Position numbers and translations under genes: made by a program. Positions 1 to 11,282 of a stretch of 64,000 nt of DNA are shown here, piece after piece. A model generated the notes under the pieces. That model was not told the origin of the DNA. It made no database searches and was given only the letters and a program-made list of their open reading frames with translations. Origin of the DNA: Neocallimastix lanati (nom. inval.) (taxonomy: Eukaryota; Neocallimastigomycota; Neocallimastigomycetes; Neocallimastigales; Neocallimastigaceae); the NCBI GenBank assembly GCA_016946835.1, contig JACVTC010000005.1, forward strand, positions 126,001-190,000, read 5' to 3'. Each line of letters opens with the position of its first letter. Positions within the stretch are counted from its first letter, which is position 1.

Positions 1-386
1 GTCTTGTTGATGTGATCAACGATAGCATTCTTTAAGGCATTACCCTTTAAATTTTGGAACCATTGTGGTGGCATAGAGTGCCAAATTAAACAGTGACCAC
101 GGAAAGCCATACCTAATTCTTTGGCCTTGTTGTAGTGTCTATCACAGGCACTAAAGTTGTATTTACCTTGTTGTGGTTGAATACCGACCATCTTACAATC
201 ATTTTCAGCAACCATGTAGTTGAAATTAGACATAGCATTAACGTAAGCTTGGTTGTTGAATTTCATGGCATTAGCGGCAACACCAATTCTGAAATTTCCA
301 GCCTTAGACTTAAGGGAATCATAAGCATTAACTGAACCAGCAGCAAGAAGAGTAGTAGCAATAGTTAAAATGTTAATAAATCTCAT
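1..386 (-). CDS. GH10 endo-1,4-beta-xylanase, N-terminal part (runs off left edge)
   Basis: The first 128 codons of a secreted GH10 xylanase are present; the gene continues past base 1. The start is the ATG at 384-386, followed by a hydrophobic signal peptide ([21 protein letters not shown]) and the start of the GH10 barrel with motifs [13 protein letters not shown] and [14 protein letters not shown]. The two catalytic glutamates lie beyond the edge, so activity cannot be judged. The 386 bases match 3848-4233 of the next gene at all positions except two that I found (24 and 78), both silent, so this is a very recent duplicate or one kept alike by gene conversion. The similarity stops a few bases upstream of the start codon. 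By analogy the missing part should carry the rest of GH10 and perhaps a CBM1; that is inference. Confidence 0.93.
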   Translation of the reverse strand, partial: MRFINILTIATTLLAAGSVNAYDSLKSKAGNFRIGVAANAMKFNNQAYVNAMSNFNYMVAENDCKMVGIQPQQGKYNFSACDRHYNKAKELGMAFRGHCLIWHSMPPQWFQNLKGNALKNAIVDHINK

Positions 387-1390
387 TTTTAATTAAAATG
401 CTTTTGAAAAAAATGTTTACTAAAAAAAAAAAGAATATTAAACAAATATAATAATATTTTTATATACAAAAATATATTATTTATAAATTCTAAAATTTAC
501 AATAGTATTATATATAATCTATATATAAAAAAAATTCTAAATTTTTTTTTTTAAAATATAATTCTAAAATATAATAAAATATTTTATGAAGAAAAAAAAA
601 AAAAGGAAAAAAATTATTTATTTTATACTTTTTTTTTTTCAATATTATGTATAAATATTATATTTCAATACAATTAAAGAATTTTATTTTTTTTTTTTTT
701 TTTCCCATTCATTCAATTAAATTTTTTTAATATTTTACTATATAATATGATTATCAAAAAAAAATTTTTTACCGTAAATATATTATATTTACAATTTTTA
801 AAATTTTAAATATTATAAAAATTACTTTATTGGATTTATAATTTTTGATTTTTTTTTTAATTTTTTCTTTTTTTTAATTTATTATTTATTAAATATACTC
901 AAATAAGGGATTTATAATCAATAAATTTAATTTATATTAATTACTATGTATATATTATCATTTTTAATATTCCTAAATAATAATTTAAACTATTTATTAT
1001 AAAAATTAGTTTTATTATCATTATATATATTTTATTTATATTTTATTATCACTTTGCTAATCCATAATATCATTGGATTAATTTATTGTATTAGTAAGTT
1101 AATTATTTACATTGTTCTTATCCTTCATAATATTAAATATTTATTATTATTAATATTAATATTATTATTATTATATTTTTATAATTATAGGTTTTTATTA
1201 GTTATTTTATAATTAATCAAGCTCTGAATAAATTTTTTTTTTTTTACTCATAACTTTTAATAATTTTATACACTTTTTAACTAGTATTTATTTATATATA
1301 ATGAAATATATTTTTATTATTTTAAGAATATAATTAATTTTTCCCAATTTTAAGATTATATTTAAAAATAAATTAAAAATAATCAAAATA

Positions 1391-1430
<40 letters not shown>

Positions 1431-2940
1431 TTAAATTCAAGTAATTTTTACTAAATATTATATTATATAAATTCTATTAACCTCTGAAAATATTTCAAAT
1501 ATTATTAATTTTACATTAATGATTTATATTTTATATTATTTATAAATAATTTAAATAAATAAATAAAAAAAAATTTTTAATTATTAATATTTTATACTAG
1601 TCTAAATTATATAACACTAAAGATGAAATAAAATTTCAAAAAAAAAATATATATATATATATATAACAAACTTTTTAATATTTTTTTATCATTATTATTT
1701 GAAATAAAATAAAGTTTATAATATTTTAATAAATTAATTAAAAAAAAAGTAGAAAAATAAAAGTATAATATTAATAAAATATATAAAGTTATACTTTTTT
1801 TTCTTCTCAATTTTTAAATTATTTTAATACTTAATAAATAATAAAGAAAAAAGGAAAAAAAAAAAAAAAAGGAAAAAAAAAAAAAGGGAAATTTTACTTT
1901 AAATTAAAATAAAAATATTAAAAATTAAGATTAACATAAACATGAAAAATGGAAAAAAAAAAAAAAAAAAAAATTAAAAACTCATTTCAAATAAAAATTT
2001 TTTTTCTATGAAATCCCTAATTTTTGGATCAGTTGTAATATAAAAAACCCAAAAATTATTAGATCAATGAGAATAAAATAAGGATAAAATAATAAATAAT
2101 TAATATCTAATTAAATTTTAATATAAATTAAAAGATCCTAATAAAATAATAATGGAAAATGTAAAATTAAGTTTCTCATGTATGACCAATAATAATTATT
2201 TAATATTAATATTAAATAAAAATAAATATAATAATCATCTATAATAATTGATATAAAATATTTTATCATTAGAATAAATAATAATATAAACTTTTTGATT
2301 AATAATAAATAGTAACCTATATATACAAAAATATTAAATCTTAATAATAATTTAGAAGTATTTTAATACTATTTTTTTTTTATTTTAATACAATAATAAT
2401 ATAAAAAAATTAAATACTAATAATTATTTTAATAATTATTAAAAAAAAATTATATTAGGTATATTGGGATATCTTTTTATCTTTGAAGAAAAATATTATT
2501 TATAAATATTAATAATTAATTATGCATATATATATACACAAATTATTTCATTTTTATTTTATAATTAATAAAAAATTTGTAATCTTTCAATTTCTTCAAA
2601 ACACAACTAACGTTATTTTATAAATATTTTTTTTAGTTTTTTAAAATTTTTATTTTTATTTAAAAATTTATTAAAAAAATTATTAAAAAATTATCAATAA
2701 TTTTTTATATATTTTTTAACATATATTAAAATAAAAATTACAAAAATACAATATTTATTTCATTAATATTAATATTACATATTTTTTATTTTATTATTTT
2801 TTTATAATTTGTATGAAAATAAAAAAAATTTGATATTTCAATCAAAAAAAAAAAATTATTTATAATTAATTTATAAACTATCTTTAGATAAAAAAAATCA
2901 TATTATTTTTTTTTAATATAATTTCTTGATTTTAATTTGT
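387..2940. other. AT-rich spacer between two GH10 genes
   Basis: No supportable gene. The first ~300 bases are the presumed promoter of the left-edge GH10 gene. The rest is A/T homopolymer (for example a long A run at 1391-1426), AT dinucleotide runs and AAAT-like sequence. A 67-codon open frame at 1607-1810 is low-complexity and is not believed. Confidence 0.7.
621..628 (-). promoter_or_regulatory. Candidate TATA element of left-edge GH10 gene
   Basis: Read on the gene strand, a run of A is followed by GTATAAAA, 235-242 bases upstream of the ATG at 386. The same arrangement (A-tract then GTATA) occurs upstream of the GH10 gene at 2941-4233 and both GH11 genes. In DNA this AT-rich, TATA-like strings are common by chance, so only the shared context and distance give weight. 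Confidence 0.35.
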
Positions 2941-4233
2941 TTAGAGAACACATTGAGAGTAGTATTGATTAACAGCCTTACAATTACCTTGAGAACAACA
3001 CTTTGGTCCATTGAAACCTTGACCACCACATTGAGCCCAAACAGCAGCACAATTGCCTCCATTACCACCATTACCAGCAGCAGCATTATTACGATTACCT
3101 TGATTATTATTCCATTGGTTCCATTGGTTGTTGTTGTTGTTGTTGTTTTGTTTGTTATTGTTATTGTTATTGTTATTGTTATTGCCACCCCATTGATTAT
3201 TATTACCTTGTTGATTATTGGCTGGAGCTGAATTTCCACCTGAACGACCTCCTCCTAAAGTTTGAAGTAATGCATTGTAGGCAGCCTTTGGTTGATAACT
3301 GCCATTGAAAAGTAAACCAGCTTCATTAGCACCTAACCAACTATCATTATCACCAACACCCCAAACTAAGAAGGCAGTACAACAAGAGTTATTTAAACAA
3401 GCCTTAAGAGCATCAGAGTAAACTGAAGCTTGAGCTTGAGCATTACCTCCTGATTTAACATCCATTTCAGTAATATGAACTTGTAATCCAAGTTTACAGT
3501 AACGACCAATTAAATCATTAATCTTATTGTATTGTGGATGAGCTTGAGTAGAAACGTGATATTGAAGACCAACACCATCAATTGGAATACCACGACTTTT
3601 CATATCTTTAACAAAGTTAAAGACTGCTTCGGATTTTCCATAAATACCTTCAGTATTGTAATCATTGTAGAAAAGTTTAGTTCTTGGAGAAGCAGCACGA
3701 GCAGTCTTGAAAGCTAAATCAACAAAGTCTGGAACATTTTGGTATAAGAAGGATGGACGCATCTTCCATTGTGGACCATTGGAAGAATCATCAATAGCTT
3801 CATTAACAACATCCCAGGTATCAATTTTACCTTCGTAGTATTTTAAGGTCTTGTTGATGTGATCAACGATGGCATTCTTTAAGGCATTACCCTTTAAATT
3901 TTGGAACCATTGTGGTGGCATAGAATGCCAAATTAAACAGTGACCACGGAAAGCCATACCTAATTCTTTGGCCTTGTTGTAGTGTCTATCACAGGCACTA
4001 AAGTTGTATTTACCTTGTTGTGGTTGAATACCGACCATCTTACAATCATTTTCAGCAACCATGTAGTTGAAATTAGACATAGCATTAACGTAAGCTTGGT
4101 TGTTGAATTTCATGGCATTAGCGGCAACACCAATTCTGAAATTTCCAGCCTTAGACTTAAGGGAATCATAAGCATTAACTGAACCAGCAGCAAGAAGAGT
4201 AGTAGCAATAGTTAAAATGTTAATAAATCTCAT
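2941..4233 (-). CDS. GH10 endo-1,4-beta-xylanase with C-terminal CBM1
   Basis: Secreted 430-residue enzyme expected to cleave internal beta-1,4 bonds of xylan while anchored to cellulose. The open frame reaches 4266, but I choose the ATG at 4231-4233 because the signal peptide (residues 1-21) starts there and the paralogues share this start. GH10 spans about residues 22-328. The acid/base Glu is E145 in WDVVNEA and the nucleophile is E256 in HITEMDV; other GH10 landmarks are [17 protein letters not shown] and [12 protein letters not shown] Gly/Asn/Gln linker (about 329-393) holds poly-Asn runs. CBM1 (about 394-430) has the CGG and NGPKCC pattern, six cysteines, and the Q/Y/Y surface residues typical of fungal cellulose-binding modules. 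No intron and no dockerin, so probably not cellulosomal. The poly-Asn tract is a likely length-polymorphic site. Confidence 0.96.
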   Translation of the reverse strand: MRFINILTIATTLLAAGSVNAYDSLKSKAGNFRIGVAANAMKFNNQAYVNAMSNFNYMVAENDCKMVGIQPQQGKYNFSACDRHYNKAKELGMAFRGHCLIWHSMPPQWFQNLKGNALKNAIVDHINKTLKYYEGKIDTWDVVNEAIDDSSNGPQWKMRPSFLYQNVPDFVDLAFKTARAASPRTKLFYNDYNTEGIYGKSEAVFNFVKDMKSRGIPIDGVGLQYHVSTQAHPQYNKINDLIGRYCKLGLQVHITEMDVKSGGNAQAQASVYSDALKACLNNSCCTAFLVWGVGDNDSWLGANEAGLLFNGSYQPKAAYNALLQTLGGGRSGGNSAPANNQQGNNNQWGGNNNNNNNNNNKQNNNNNNNQWNQWNNNQGNRNNAAAGNGGNGGNCAAVWAQCGGQGFNGPKCCSQGNCKAVNQYYSQCVL

Positions 4234-4455
4234 TTTGAATTTAATTACTCTAAAAAAGAAAAACAAATAAATAATTTTCTAATGAATAAAAAAAAATTTT
4301 TTTTTTGTAATTTATATATACAAATAACTCTAAAATTTCAAAAGTGATATATATACAATCAATATATATATATATTATTTGGTTATTTTAATATATTTAT
4401 AAAATATTATAAAATAATATATTGAAATTAAAAAAAAGAGAAAGTGAAAATTTGT

Positions 4456-4625
4456 TAAATTTATACTTTTTTTTTTTTTTTTATAATTATATATAATTCA
4501 TATAAGAAAATAATAAAAAAAATTCTATGATGTTAAGTTATTTATTTTTTTTTATTATTTTCTTATATGAATTATATATAATTATAAAAAAAAAAAGTAT
4601 AAATTTAACTTAACATCATAGAATT
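4456..4625. repeat. Nested inverted repeat, order A-B-A'-B'
   Basis: Segment A (about 4456-4522) is the reverse complement of A' (4545-4607), with some difference in A/T run length. Segment B (4521-4538) is an exact reverse complement of B' (4608-4625). Because the order is A-B-A'-B' rather than A-B-B'-A', this is not a simple hairpin. It lies about 220-390 bases upstream of the GH10 start at 4233 and includes that gene's candidate TATA element. Confidence 0.85.
4459..4466 (-). promoter_or_regulatory. Candidate TATA element of GH10-CBM1 gene
   Basis: On the gene strand an A-tract is followed by GTATAAAT, 226-233 bases upstream of the ATG at 4233, as in the neighbouring xylanase genes. It sits at the outer end of arm A of the nested inverted repeat, so arm A' carries a second copy of this string in the opposite orientation. 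Confidence 0.35.
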
Positions 4626-5080
4626 CAATAAATATTTAATATCATAATAATAATTTCAAATAATTTTATTATATATAAAAAAATAAATAAATAATATAAA
4701 AATCTAAATTTTTATTGGTCACTGTTGAACCGTAAATTGGATTTACAAATTTTAAAATTTATAAAATTATTTCAAAAATAAATTATAAAACAAATTAATG
4801 CTATAAAAATAATATATATTTAAAATCTTTTTTTTTTTATTTTTTATTTTTTTTTTTCAATATTTACAACATTAAATTATTAATTATTTATTATAATTAT
4901 TTATTATAATATTTAGAGTTTAAGTGAGTTTTTTTTTATTCAACTTAAATTTATATCATTTTACTTATCTTTATTAAAAATGAATTTTTTTATTAATTTT
5001 ATTATTATTTTATTATTATTTTCATAACGATACTACTCATAATTGAAATATAAATACATTAATTGTTTATTAAAATTATT

Positions 5081-5395
5081 ATTATATTATTAATGATTAT
5101 TATATTATTAATGATTATTTTATTATTAATGATTATTTTATTATTAATGATTATTTTATTATTAATGATTATTTTATTATTAATGATTATTTTATTATTA
5201 ATGATTATTTTATTACTAATAATTAATGATTATTTTATTATTAATGATTATTTTATTACTAATAATTAATGATTATTTTATTATTAATGATTATTTTGTT
5301 ACTAATAAGTAATGATTATTTTATTATTAATGATTAATGATTATTTTATTTTTAATGATTATTTATTTTTTAATGATTATTTTATTATAAAATTT
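5081..5395. repeat. 18-bp tandem repeat
   Basis: About 15 head-to-tail copies of a unit like TAATGATTATTTTATTAT. The central copies are nearly perfect, and copies toward the right end carry substitutions and small insertions. The open frame crossing it (5063-5269) simply translates the repeat and is not a gene. Confidence 0.9.
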
Positions 5396-5609
5396 TATTC
5401 ATAAATTCTATTTTTATTATTTTTTATTATTATTAAACAATTAAATAGTTTGATAATAATAAAAATAAAATAATCTTTTATTATAAAATAATTAGTTATA
5501 TACTTTACGGAACGTCAGAATTTATTTAAATAGTAATTCTATATAATATAGTTATAATGAGTATATTATTTGTGTAACACTTATGAATAAAAGTTAAGTA
5601 CTTTTAAAT

Positions 5610-5800
5610 ATAAATTTTTAAAAATTAAAAAAAAAAAAAAAAGCATATATTATTTTAATGGAAAAAATAATTTTTTTTAATTTACTTTAAAACATAATTA
5701 ATTTGTAAAACATAAATTAAAAATTAAAAATTGGAAAATTTTTATCAATTTTAGTTATAAAAGAAGTACAAATAAATTGTATATATTGATAACTTTCCAA
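5610..5800. repeat. Direct repeat, copy 1
   Basis: About 190 bases containing TTTAATGGAAAAAA, AAAACATAATTAATTT, ATTGGAAAATTTTTATCAA and AAATAAATTGTATATATT, in the same order as in the copy at 5880-6095. The two copies are about 280 bases apart, in the same orientation, and have diverged by substitutions and A/T length changes. Function unknown. Confidence 0.75.
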
Positions 5801-5879
5801 CTTTAACTTTATTATTATAATTTATGAATATTTAAAAAAAAAAAAAAATAAAAAAAGAAATAAAATTAAATACCTTTAA

Positions 5880-6095
5880 ATATATATATTTTTTAAAAAA
5901 AAAAAAATAAATAAATAAATAATATATTATAATTTTAATGGAAAAAAAAAATTTTTTTAATTTATTTTAAAACATAATTAATTTATAAAACGTAAATTCA
6001 AAATTATTATATATATTAAAAATTGGAAAATTTTTATCAAATTTTATTAAAAATAAAGAACAAATAAATTGTATATATTCTATCTTTCCATTTCT
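5880..6095. repeat. Direct repeat, copy 2
   Basis: Partner of the copy at 5610-5800 with the same ordered landmarks. It has an extra insertion of about 20-25 bases in the middle, before the shared ATTGGAAAATTTTT block. Function unknown. Confidence 0.75.
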
Positions 6096-7064
6096 AATAT
6101 AATTAATAAATATTAAAAAAAAAAAAAGGAAATCATACATAATTTAATTATAAATAATAATAATTAAAGTTTAAACATTTGAAAATAGAAAATTACTAAA
6201 AAAAACTTGTTTCTACCAACTAAATTAAGCTCTATTATAAAAGTTTCTACCAATTAAATTAAGCTATATTACAAAAATTTAATTTTAATATAAAATTAAG
6301 TTTTGATATAAAGTTAAATCTTAAAAATTAAGATGTCATAATGTCATAATTTATAAAACATTAATCATATTATTAATTAGATAATTTATAACAATAATAT
6401 AACACATATTATCTAAATATTATTTAATATATAAAGAATATCCTTTCATATTAACATAAACGAATACTTATATATAAAAAATTATGCATATATTATTAAG
6501 AATTTTATTAAAAATTGTTTTAAAAAAAAAAAAAAATAAAAAATCTTCAGTAATTAACATAAAATATAGCAAAAATTAATTATATTACAAAAAGCAATTA
6601 TTATTTATGTAAATTTTATTAATAGTATTTATTTTTGTATTAATAGTAAATGTGATTAATAATAATTAATATTAATTATTTAATTATATTTTATATAATT
6701 TTAAATTATTTTAACTATATCTTTAATATAAAGTAAGCTTATAGATTAAATATAAAATTTAATAAAAAAAAATATTAACATTTATAGTAAAAATTTGGTT
6801 GGGAGTGTTGCATTTTGTGAAGTTACATATCGTAAAGTGAGGTATTTGATATACAACTCAAAAGTTCGATGTACTTTTGTTGGGTTTTATTTATTAAATT
6901 TATTAATTTATTATTTATTTATTTATTTAATTTTTATTTAAAAACTACATATAATTAAAAAGGCTATTTAACAACTCTCTTATACTTTTAATTACAAACT
7001 AACTTAACATAATATAACTTTTAATCTTAACTTTTATACAACAACGACACGACACTTCTCTTAA

Positions 7065-7410
7065 TTCAGAGAAATGCCTTATTTTTATGTTATTTAGTTA
7101 TAATTAACTATTTAATTAATTGTTCTTGTGATTAGAATAAACTATTAATAATTATTATTTAAGGAAATATTTAATAACTATATAAATAGAAACATAAAAT
7201 AATAAGAATATAAATTTATTATTAATTATAAATATAATTAATATAGAGAAATCAAGCCACATATTGAAATTGTTGTAAAATCATTAGATTTAAATTTGAT
7301 TTATGACATTAGATTTAAGTTTGATTTATGGCATTAATTTATGTTTGAATTATAAAATCTATTTTATATTAATTAAGGTTTGAATATTTCATTTTATATC
7401 ATATTAAAGA
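7065..7410 (+). repeat. Dispersed repeat family, copy 1
   Basis: About 345 bases beginning ATTCAGAGAAAT and ending near ATTTCATTTTATATCATATT. A second copy in the same orientation lies at 60431-60805, with the same landmarks in order: TTATGTTATTTAGTTATAA, TATTTAAGGAAATATTTAA, AGAAATCAAGCC, TTTGATTTATG and AAGGTTTGAATATTTCATT. This copy also has a small internal duplication around GATTTATGACATTAGATTT. I see no open frame, tRNA-like box or terminal repeat that would classify it. Confidence 0.85.
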
Positions 7411-7639
7411 AAGTAGATACATAATAAAGTTATGTTTATATAATAAGTTTTTTATTGTATTAATATAATAGTTATTAGAATAAAAAAAGAAGTATGAAAG
7501 AACAAAGTTATTATCAAATATTTAGAACTTTAGACTTTTAAAAAAATTTGAAAAAATATTTAATTTATCAAAAAAAAAAAAAATAATAATAATAATAATA
7601 ATAATAAATATCTTTGATAATTAATATTAAGAAGTAATT

Positions 7640-7683
<44 letters not shown>

Positions 7684-7684
<1 letters not shown>

Positions 7685-7967
7685 AAGCCCTTCAAGTGAA
7701 GAAGAAAGAAAAGAAATATTTATTAAGATAAGCCTATTGTAAATAAAACAATTAAAAGTCTCATCTTGGGAATCTTTGAAAACCATTGGAAATGAATTAA
7801 AAGAAAAAAAAGAAATATTTACTGCTATAGAATTGGGTTCTATCCCCTATTTTTATTTGAATTTGCTTTTAAAAATAAAATGGCATTTTTTTTTTTATAA
7901 ACAAATTTTAAATAAAAAAGAAATTATAAGGAAAGTAAAACAAAAACCCCTCTGTCTTACGGTTTAG
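7684..7967 (+). pseudogene. Possible coding relic, family unknown
   Basis: One forward frame reads as ordinary-looking, mixed-composition protein on both sides of a single TAA stop at about 7738-7740: before it SPSSEEERKEIFIKI, after it SSWESLKTIGNELKEKKEI and SIPYFYLNLLLKIKW. The composition is less biased than the surrounding spacer, and the motif KEIF occurs on both sides, hinting at a repeat protein. I do not recognise the family. It could be an eroded exon or chance. An A-run of about 38 immediately precedes it. Confidence 0.3.
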
Positions 7968-8399
7968 ACAGATACTGCCATCTTTTTTAGCTACAGTTTT
8001 ATTGAATTTGAAAGCTATGACTTAATTTAGACAGTTTCAGCAATGAAAATTATATATATGTTTTTTTAAGTGCTCTCTAGTCAACAAATATCCATTGATG
8101 AGAAAAGTTACTTAGATTATTCTAAATTAAAAAAAAAAAAAAGATCTCTTTGAAATTTAGATAAATTCAGCAATTATTTCTTTTTAAAAAAATTTTTCTT
8201 ACTTTTTTTTTTTTTTTTTTATTAAAGTTTTGAATTCTTTTCAAAATGAAAGAAAAAAGAAAATAATTTTCAATTTTAATTCTATTTATATAAAATAAAA
8301 AAGAATTTAAAAATTATTTATTTATATTTAATAATATATATATAATTTTAATAAAAAATAGTAATAATAAAAATTATTATTTTAAATAGAAAATAGAAA

Positions 8400-8455
<56 letters not shown>

Positions 8456-9009
8456 AATGAACAAGAATTTCGTATTCAAAAAAAATAAGTTTTTATTTAA
8501 TTCAACTTTATAAAATTACAAAAAACTTATTTCTATAATTAATAAAAAAAGAAGTATATATATGTTTTTTAGACTCTTTGTCTTTTAAAGTTTTATTTTT
8601 ACACGTATTTTATATCTGGATTAGATACATTTTTTAAAAAATAAGCAAAAAAAAAAGTTTATTTATCTATATTTCCTATTCTATGATTCTAATGGAGTCA
8701 AGTTTTTTGGGGTTTTGATTTTTAGCTAATTGTTATTCATTATGAAACCCTAAAATTTCAAATTAAGATTACCAGGTAAACACAACAACGTATTAATTAT
8801 AATCTTTAAAGGTTAGACAAAAAATTAATTTAAATAATTTTCCAATAAAAATTTTAACCCTTTAATAAAATTTTATATAATATAATCAAACTGAGAGTGG
8901 ATGAGAGTTGGATAATAATATTTACACAAATAATAAAAAAAACACATTATGAGTTTCTAGGACGTAGTTTTAATATTAATGTAAAAAAATTCATGTATTG
9001 TAATTTTTT

Positions 9010-9083
9010 GACATTCTAAGGATTATTATTATTGTTATTGTTATTATTATTATTAATTTTAATACTAATAATCCTCAGAATGT
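9010..9083. repeat. Inverted repeat (imperfect hairpin)
   Basis: GACATTCTAAGGATTATTA and TAATAATCCTCAGAATGTC pair as 19-base arms with one mismatch, around an AT-rich loop. It lies next to the short tandem repeat at 9085-9133 and downstream of the GH10 gene at 9768-11282. It could be a terminator-like structure or the trace of a small mobile element; neither is established. Confidence 0.7.
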
Positions 9084-9084
9084 C

Positions 9085-9133
9085 TCATTAACATCAATGA
9101 TTCATTAACATCAATGATTCATTAACATCAATG
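9085..9133. repeat. 17-bp tandem repeat, three copies
   Basis: Three head-to-tail copies of TCATTAACATCAATGAT. It is less AT-biased than the flanks. No function can be read from it. Confidence 0.85.
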
Positions 9134-9767
9134 ATACGTATATCTTGACATAATTCAATTTATCTTTTGAACCTTTATATATAAGCCATATACTTCATAT
9201 ATAAATTTTTCAATTTCAACCACCGAAATAATTATATATATACTTTTTTTTTTTTTTTTTTTTACAACATACTGGCAATTGTATAAATTCTTCGAAATAC
9301 AAAAAGTGTTTTAAATATCATTCATACTTTTTTTTGTAAAAAATAAAAAAAAAATATTTACTATTTATAAATTAATTCAATTTTTAATAAGTTATTAATG
9401 AATTAATACCCATAATTAATTTTTTTTATTTGAATATTCTCAAATATAATTATTATAAAATTATAATGTTTTAATAGTATATATTAAGGATAATTTATTT
9501 ATTCTTTTATTAATTTTTTATATTTGATTATAATCAAATATAATTATTATAATAATATATATATAATATTTATTTCATATATTTTAAATTTTTTTTTTTT
9601 TTTTTAAAATATTTTTAATTTTTTTTATAAAAATAAATATTAATATTTAATAAATTCGAAAAAATACAATAGTTTTATATAAATTTTTTATTTATGAATA
9701 TAAATTAATAAATTAGTATCTATATAATATTTATTAATTTATTTCATTTTTTTTTTAATTTATTTAT

Positions 9768-11282
9768 TTAGAGAGAACATTGAGAGTAGTAATCATTAAT
9801 AACTTTACAGGCACCTTCGGAACAACATTTTGGACCATTGTAGCCAATACCACCACATTGACCCCAAACACTAGCACAGTTACCACCATTGCCAGCTGGA
9901 GCTGCAGCTGCAGCATTATTAGCTTGACCAGCTTGGTTATTACCCCATTGATTGTTGTTGTTTCCACCCCATTGGTTCCATTGGTTATTGTTGTTACCAC
10001 CCCATTGGTTCCATTGATTATTATTGTTACCACCCCATTGATTCCATTGGTTGTTATTATCCCATTGGTTCCATTGGTTGTTATTACCCCATTGAGTTTG
10101 TTGGTTGTTAGCTGGTTGTTGATTGTTAGCTGGTTGTTGTTGAACATTTGTTGGTAATTGTTTTGTTGGTTGGTTAGTTGGAAGTTGTTTTGTTGTTTGT
10201 TGATTGTTAGCTGGTTGTTGTTGTGGTTGATTGTTAGCTGGTGCTTGTTGCTGTTGGTTGTTGGCTGGGGCTTGAGCATTACCACCGCCAGCACGACCAC
10301 CACCTAAAGTTTCAAGTAATGAATTGTAGGAGGCCTTTGGTTGGTAGCTACCATCGAAAAGTAAACCAGTTTCATTGGCTCCTAACCAACTATCATTATC
10401 ACCAACACCCCAAACTAAGAAGGCAGTACAACAAGAGTTACTTAAACAAGCCTTAAGAGCTTCTGAAAAGATTTTAGCTTGACCTTGAGCATTACCTCCA
10501 GATTTAACATCCATTTCAGTAATATGGACTTCTAATCCAAGTTGACAGTAACGACCAATTAAATCATTAATCTTGTTGTATTGTGGGTAAGATTGGGTAG
10601 AAACGTGATATTGAAGACCAACACCATCAATTGGAATACCACGAGTTTTCATATCTTTAACAAAGTTAAAGACTGCTTCGGATTTTCCATAAATACCTTC
10701 AGTATTGTAATCATTGTAGAAAAGCTTGGTAGTGGAAGTAGCAGCACGAGCTGTCTTGAAAGCTAAATCAACAAAGTCTGGAACATTTTGGTATAAGAAG
10801 GATGGACGCATCTTCCATTGTGGACCATTGGAAGAATCATCAATAGCTTCATTAACAACATCCCAGGTATCAATTTTACCTTCGTAGTACTTTAAAGTCT
10901 TGTTGATGTGATCAACGATGGCATTCTTTAAGGCATCACCCTTTAAATTTTGGAACCATTGTGGTGGCATAGAGTGCCAAATTAAACAGTGACCACGGAA
11001 AGCCATACCTAATTCCTTAGCTTTATTGTAGTGTCTATCACAGGCATCAAAGTTGTATTTACCTTGTTGTGGTTGAATACCGACCATCTTACAATCATTT
11101 TCAGCAACCATGTAATTGAAATTAGCCATGGCATTGTTGTAAGCTTGATTATTAAATTTCATAGCATTAGCAGCAACACCAATTCTGAAATTTCCAGCCT
11201 TAGACTTAAGAGATTCATAAGCACTGGCTGAACCAGCAGCAAGAAGAGAAGTAGCTATAGTTAAAACTTTTGAAAATTTCAT
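9768..11282 (-). CDS. GH10 endo-1,4-beta-xylanase with long repeat linker and CBM1
   Basis: Secreted 504-residue GH10 xylanase, a close paralogue of the gene at 2941-4233. The start at 11280-11282 gives a 21-residue signal peptide. GH10 spans about residues 22-328, with acid/base E145 (WDVVNEA) and nucleophile E256 (HITEMDV). The linker (about 329-468) is twice as long as in the paralogue. Its first half is Gln/Pro/Ala/Asn-rich with PANNQQ repeats, and its second half (about 396-448) has tandem ~11-residue units around [12 protein letters not shown]1 (469-504) shows [12 protein letters not shown] and terminal Cys/Tyr residues. Single exon. A long frame (9764-10303) overlapping the linker in another reading frame is only a by-product of the repeats. 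Substrate (xylan) is inferred from the family. Confidence 0.96.
   Translation of the reverse strand: MKFSKVLTIATSLLAAGSASAYESLKSKAGNFRIGVAANAMKFNNQAYNNAMANFNYMVAENDCKMVGIQPQQGKYNFDACDRHYNKAKELGMAFRGHCLIWHSMPPQWFQNLKGDALKNAIVDHINKTLKYYEGKIDTWDVVNEAIDDSSNGPQWKMRPSFLYQNVPDFVDLAFKTARAATSTTKLFYNDYNTEGIYGKSEAVFNFVKDMKTRGIPIDGVGLQYHVSTQSYPQYNKINDLIGRYCQLGLEVHITEMDVKSGGNAQGQAKIFSEALKACLSNSCCTAFLVWGVGDNDSWLGANETGLLFDGSYQPKASYNSLLETLGGGRAGGGNAQAPANNQQQQAPANNQPQQQPANNQQTTKQLPTNQPTKQLPTNVQQQPANNQQPANNQQTQWGNNNQWNQWDNNNQWNQWGGNNNNQWNQWGGNNNNQWNQWGGNNNNQWGNNQAGQANNAAAAAPAGNGGNCASVWGQCGGIGYNGPKCCSEGACKVINDYYSQCSL

Larger units (their letters stand above)
4234..9767. other. Large AT-rich spacer
   Basis: No convincing intact gene. 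It holds a nested inverted repeat (4456-4625), an 18-bp tandem repeat (about 5081-5395), a ~200-bp direct duplication (5610-5800 and 5880-6095), one copy of a dispersed repeat (7065-7410), a possible coding relic (7684-7967), A runs of about 40-45 (7645 onward and 8407 onward), and a hairpin plus short tandem repeat (9010-9133). The sequence at 6785-6885 and 6960-7075 is less AT-biased than its surroundings, but I cannot assign it. Confidence 0.6.

Noticed and set aside
4234-4266. Upstream extension of the GH10 frame ([11 protein letters not shown])
   Set aside because: It would put 11 residues before the signal peptide. The paralogues start at the equivalent of 4233, so the inner ATG is preferred. 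The same reasoning applies to 52285-52317.
6785-6885. Possible LTR end (TGTTGCATTTTGTGAAG)
   Set aside because: No second copy, no matching CA end and no adjacent element coding sequence could be found.
9764-10303. 179-codon minus-strand frame rich in N, T and Q
   Set aside because: It overlaps the GH10 linker and CBM1 in another frame and only reflects the repetitive linker DNA.
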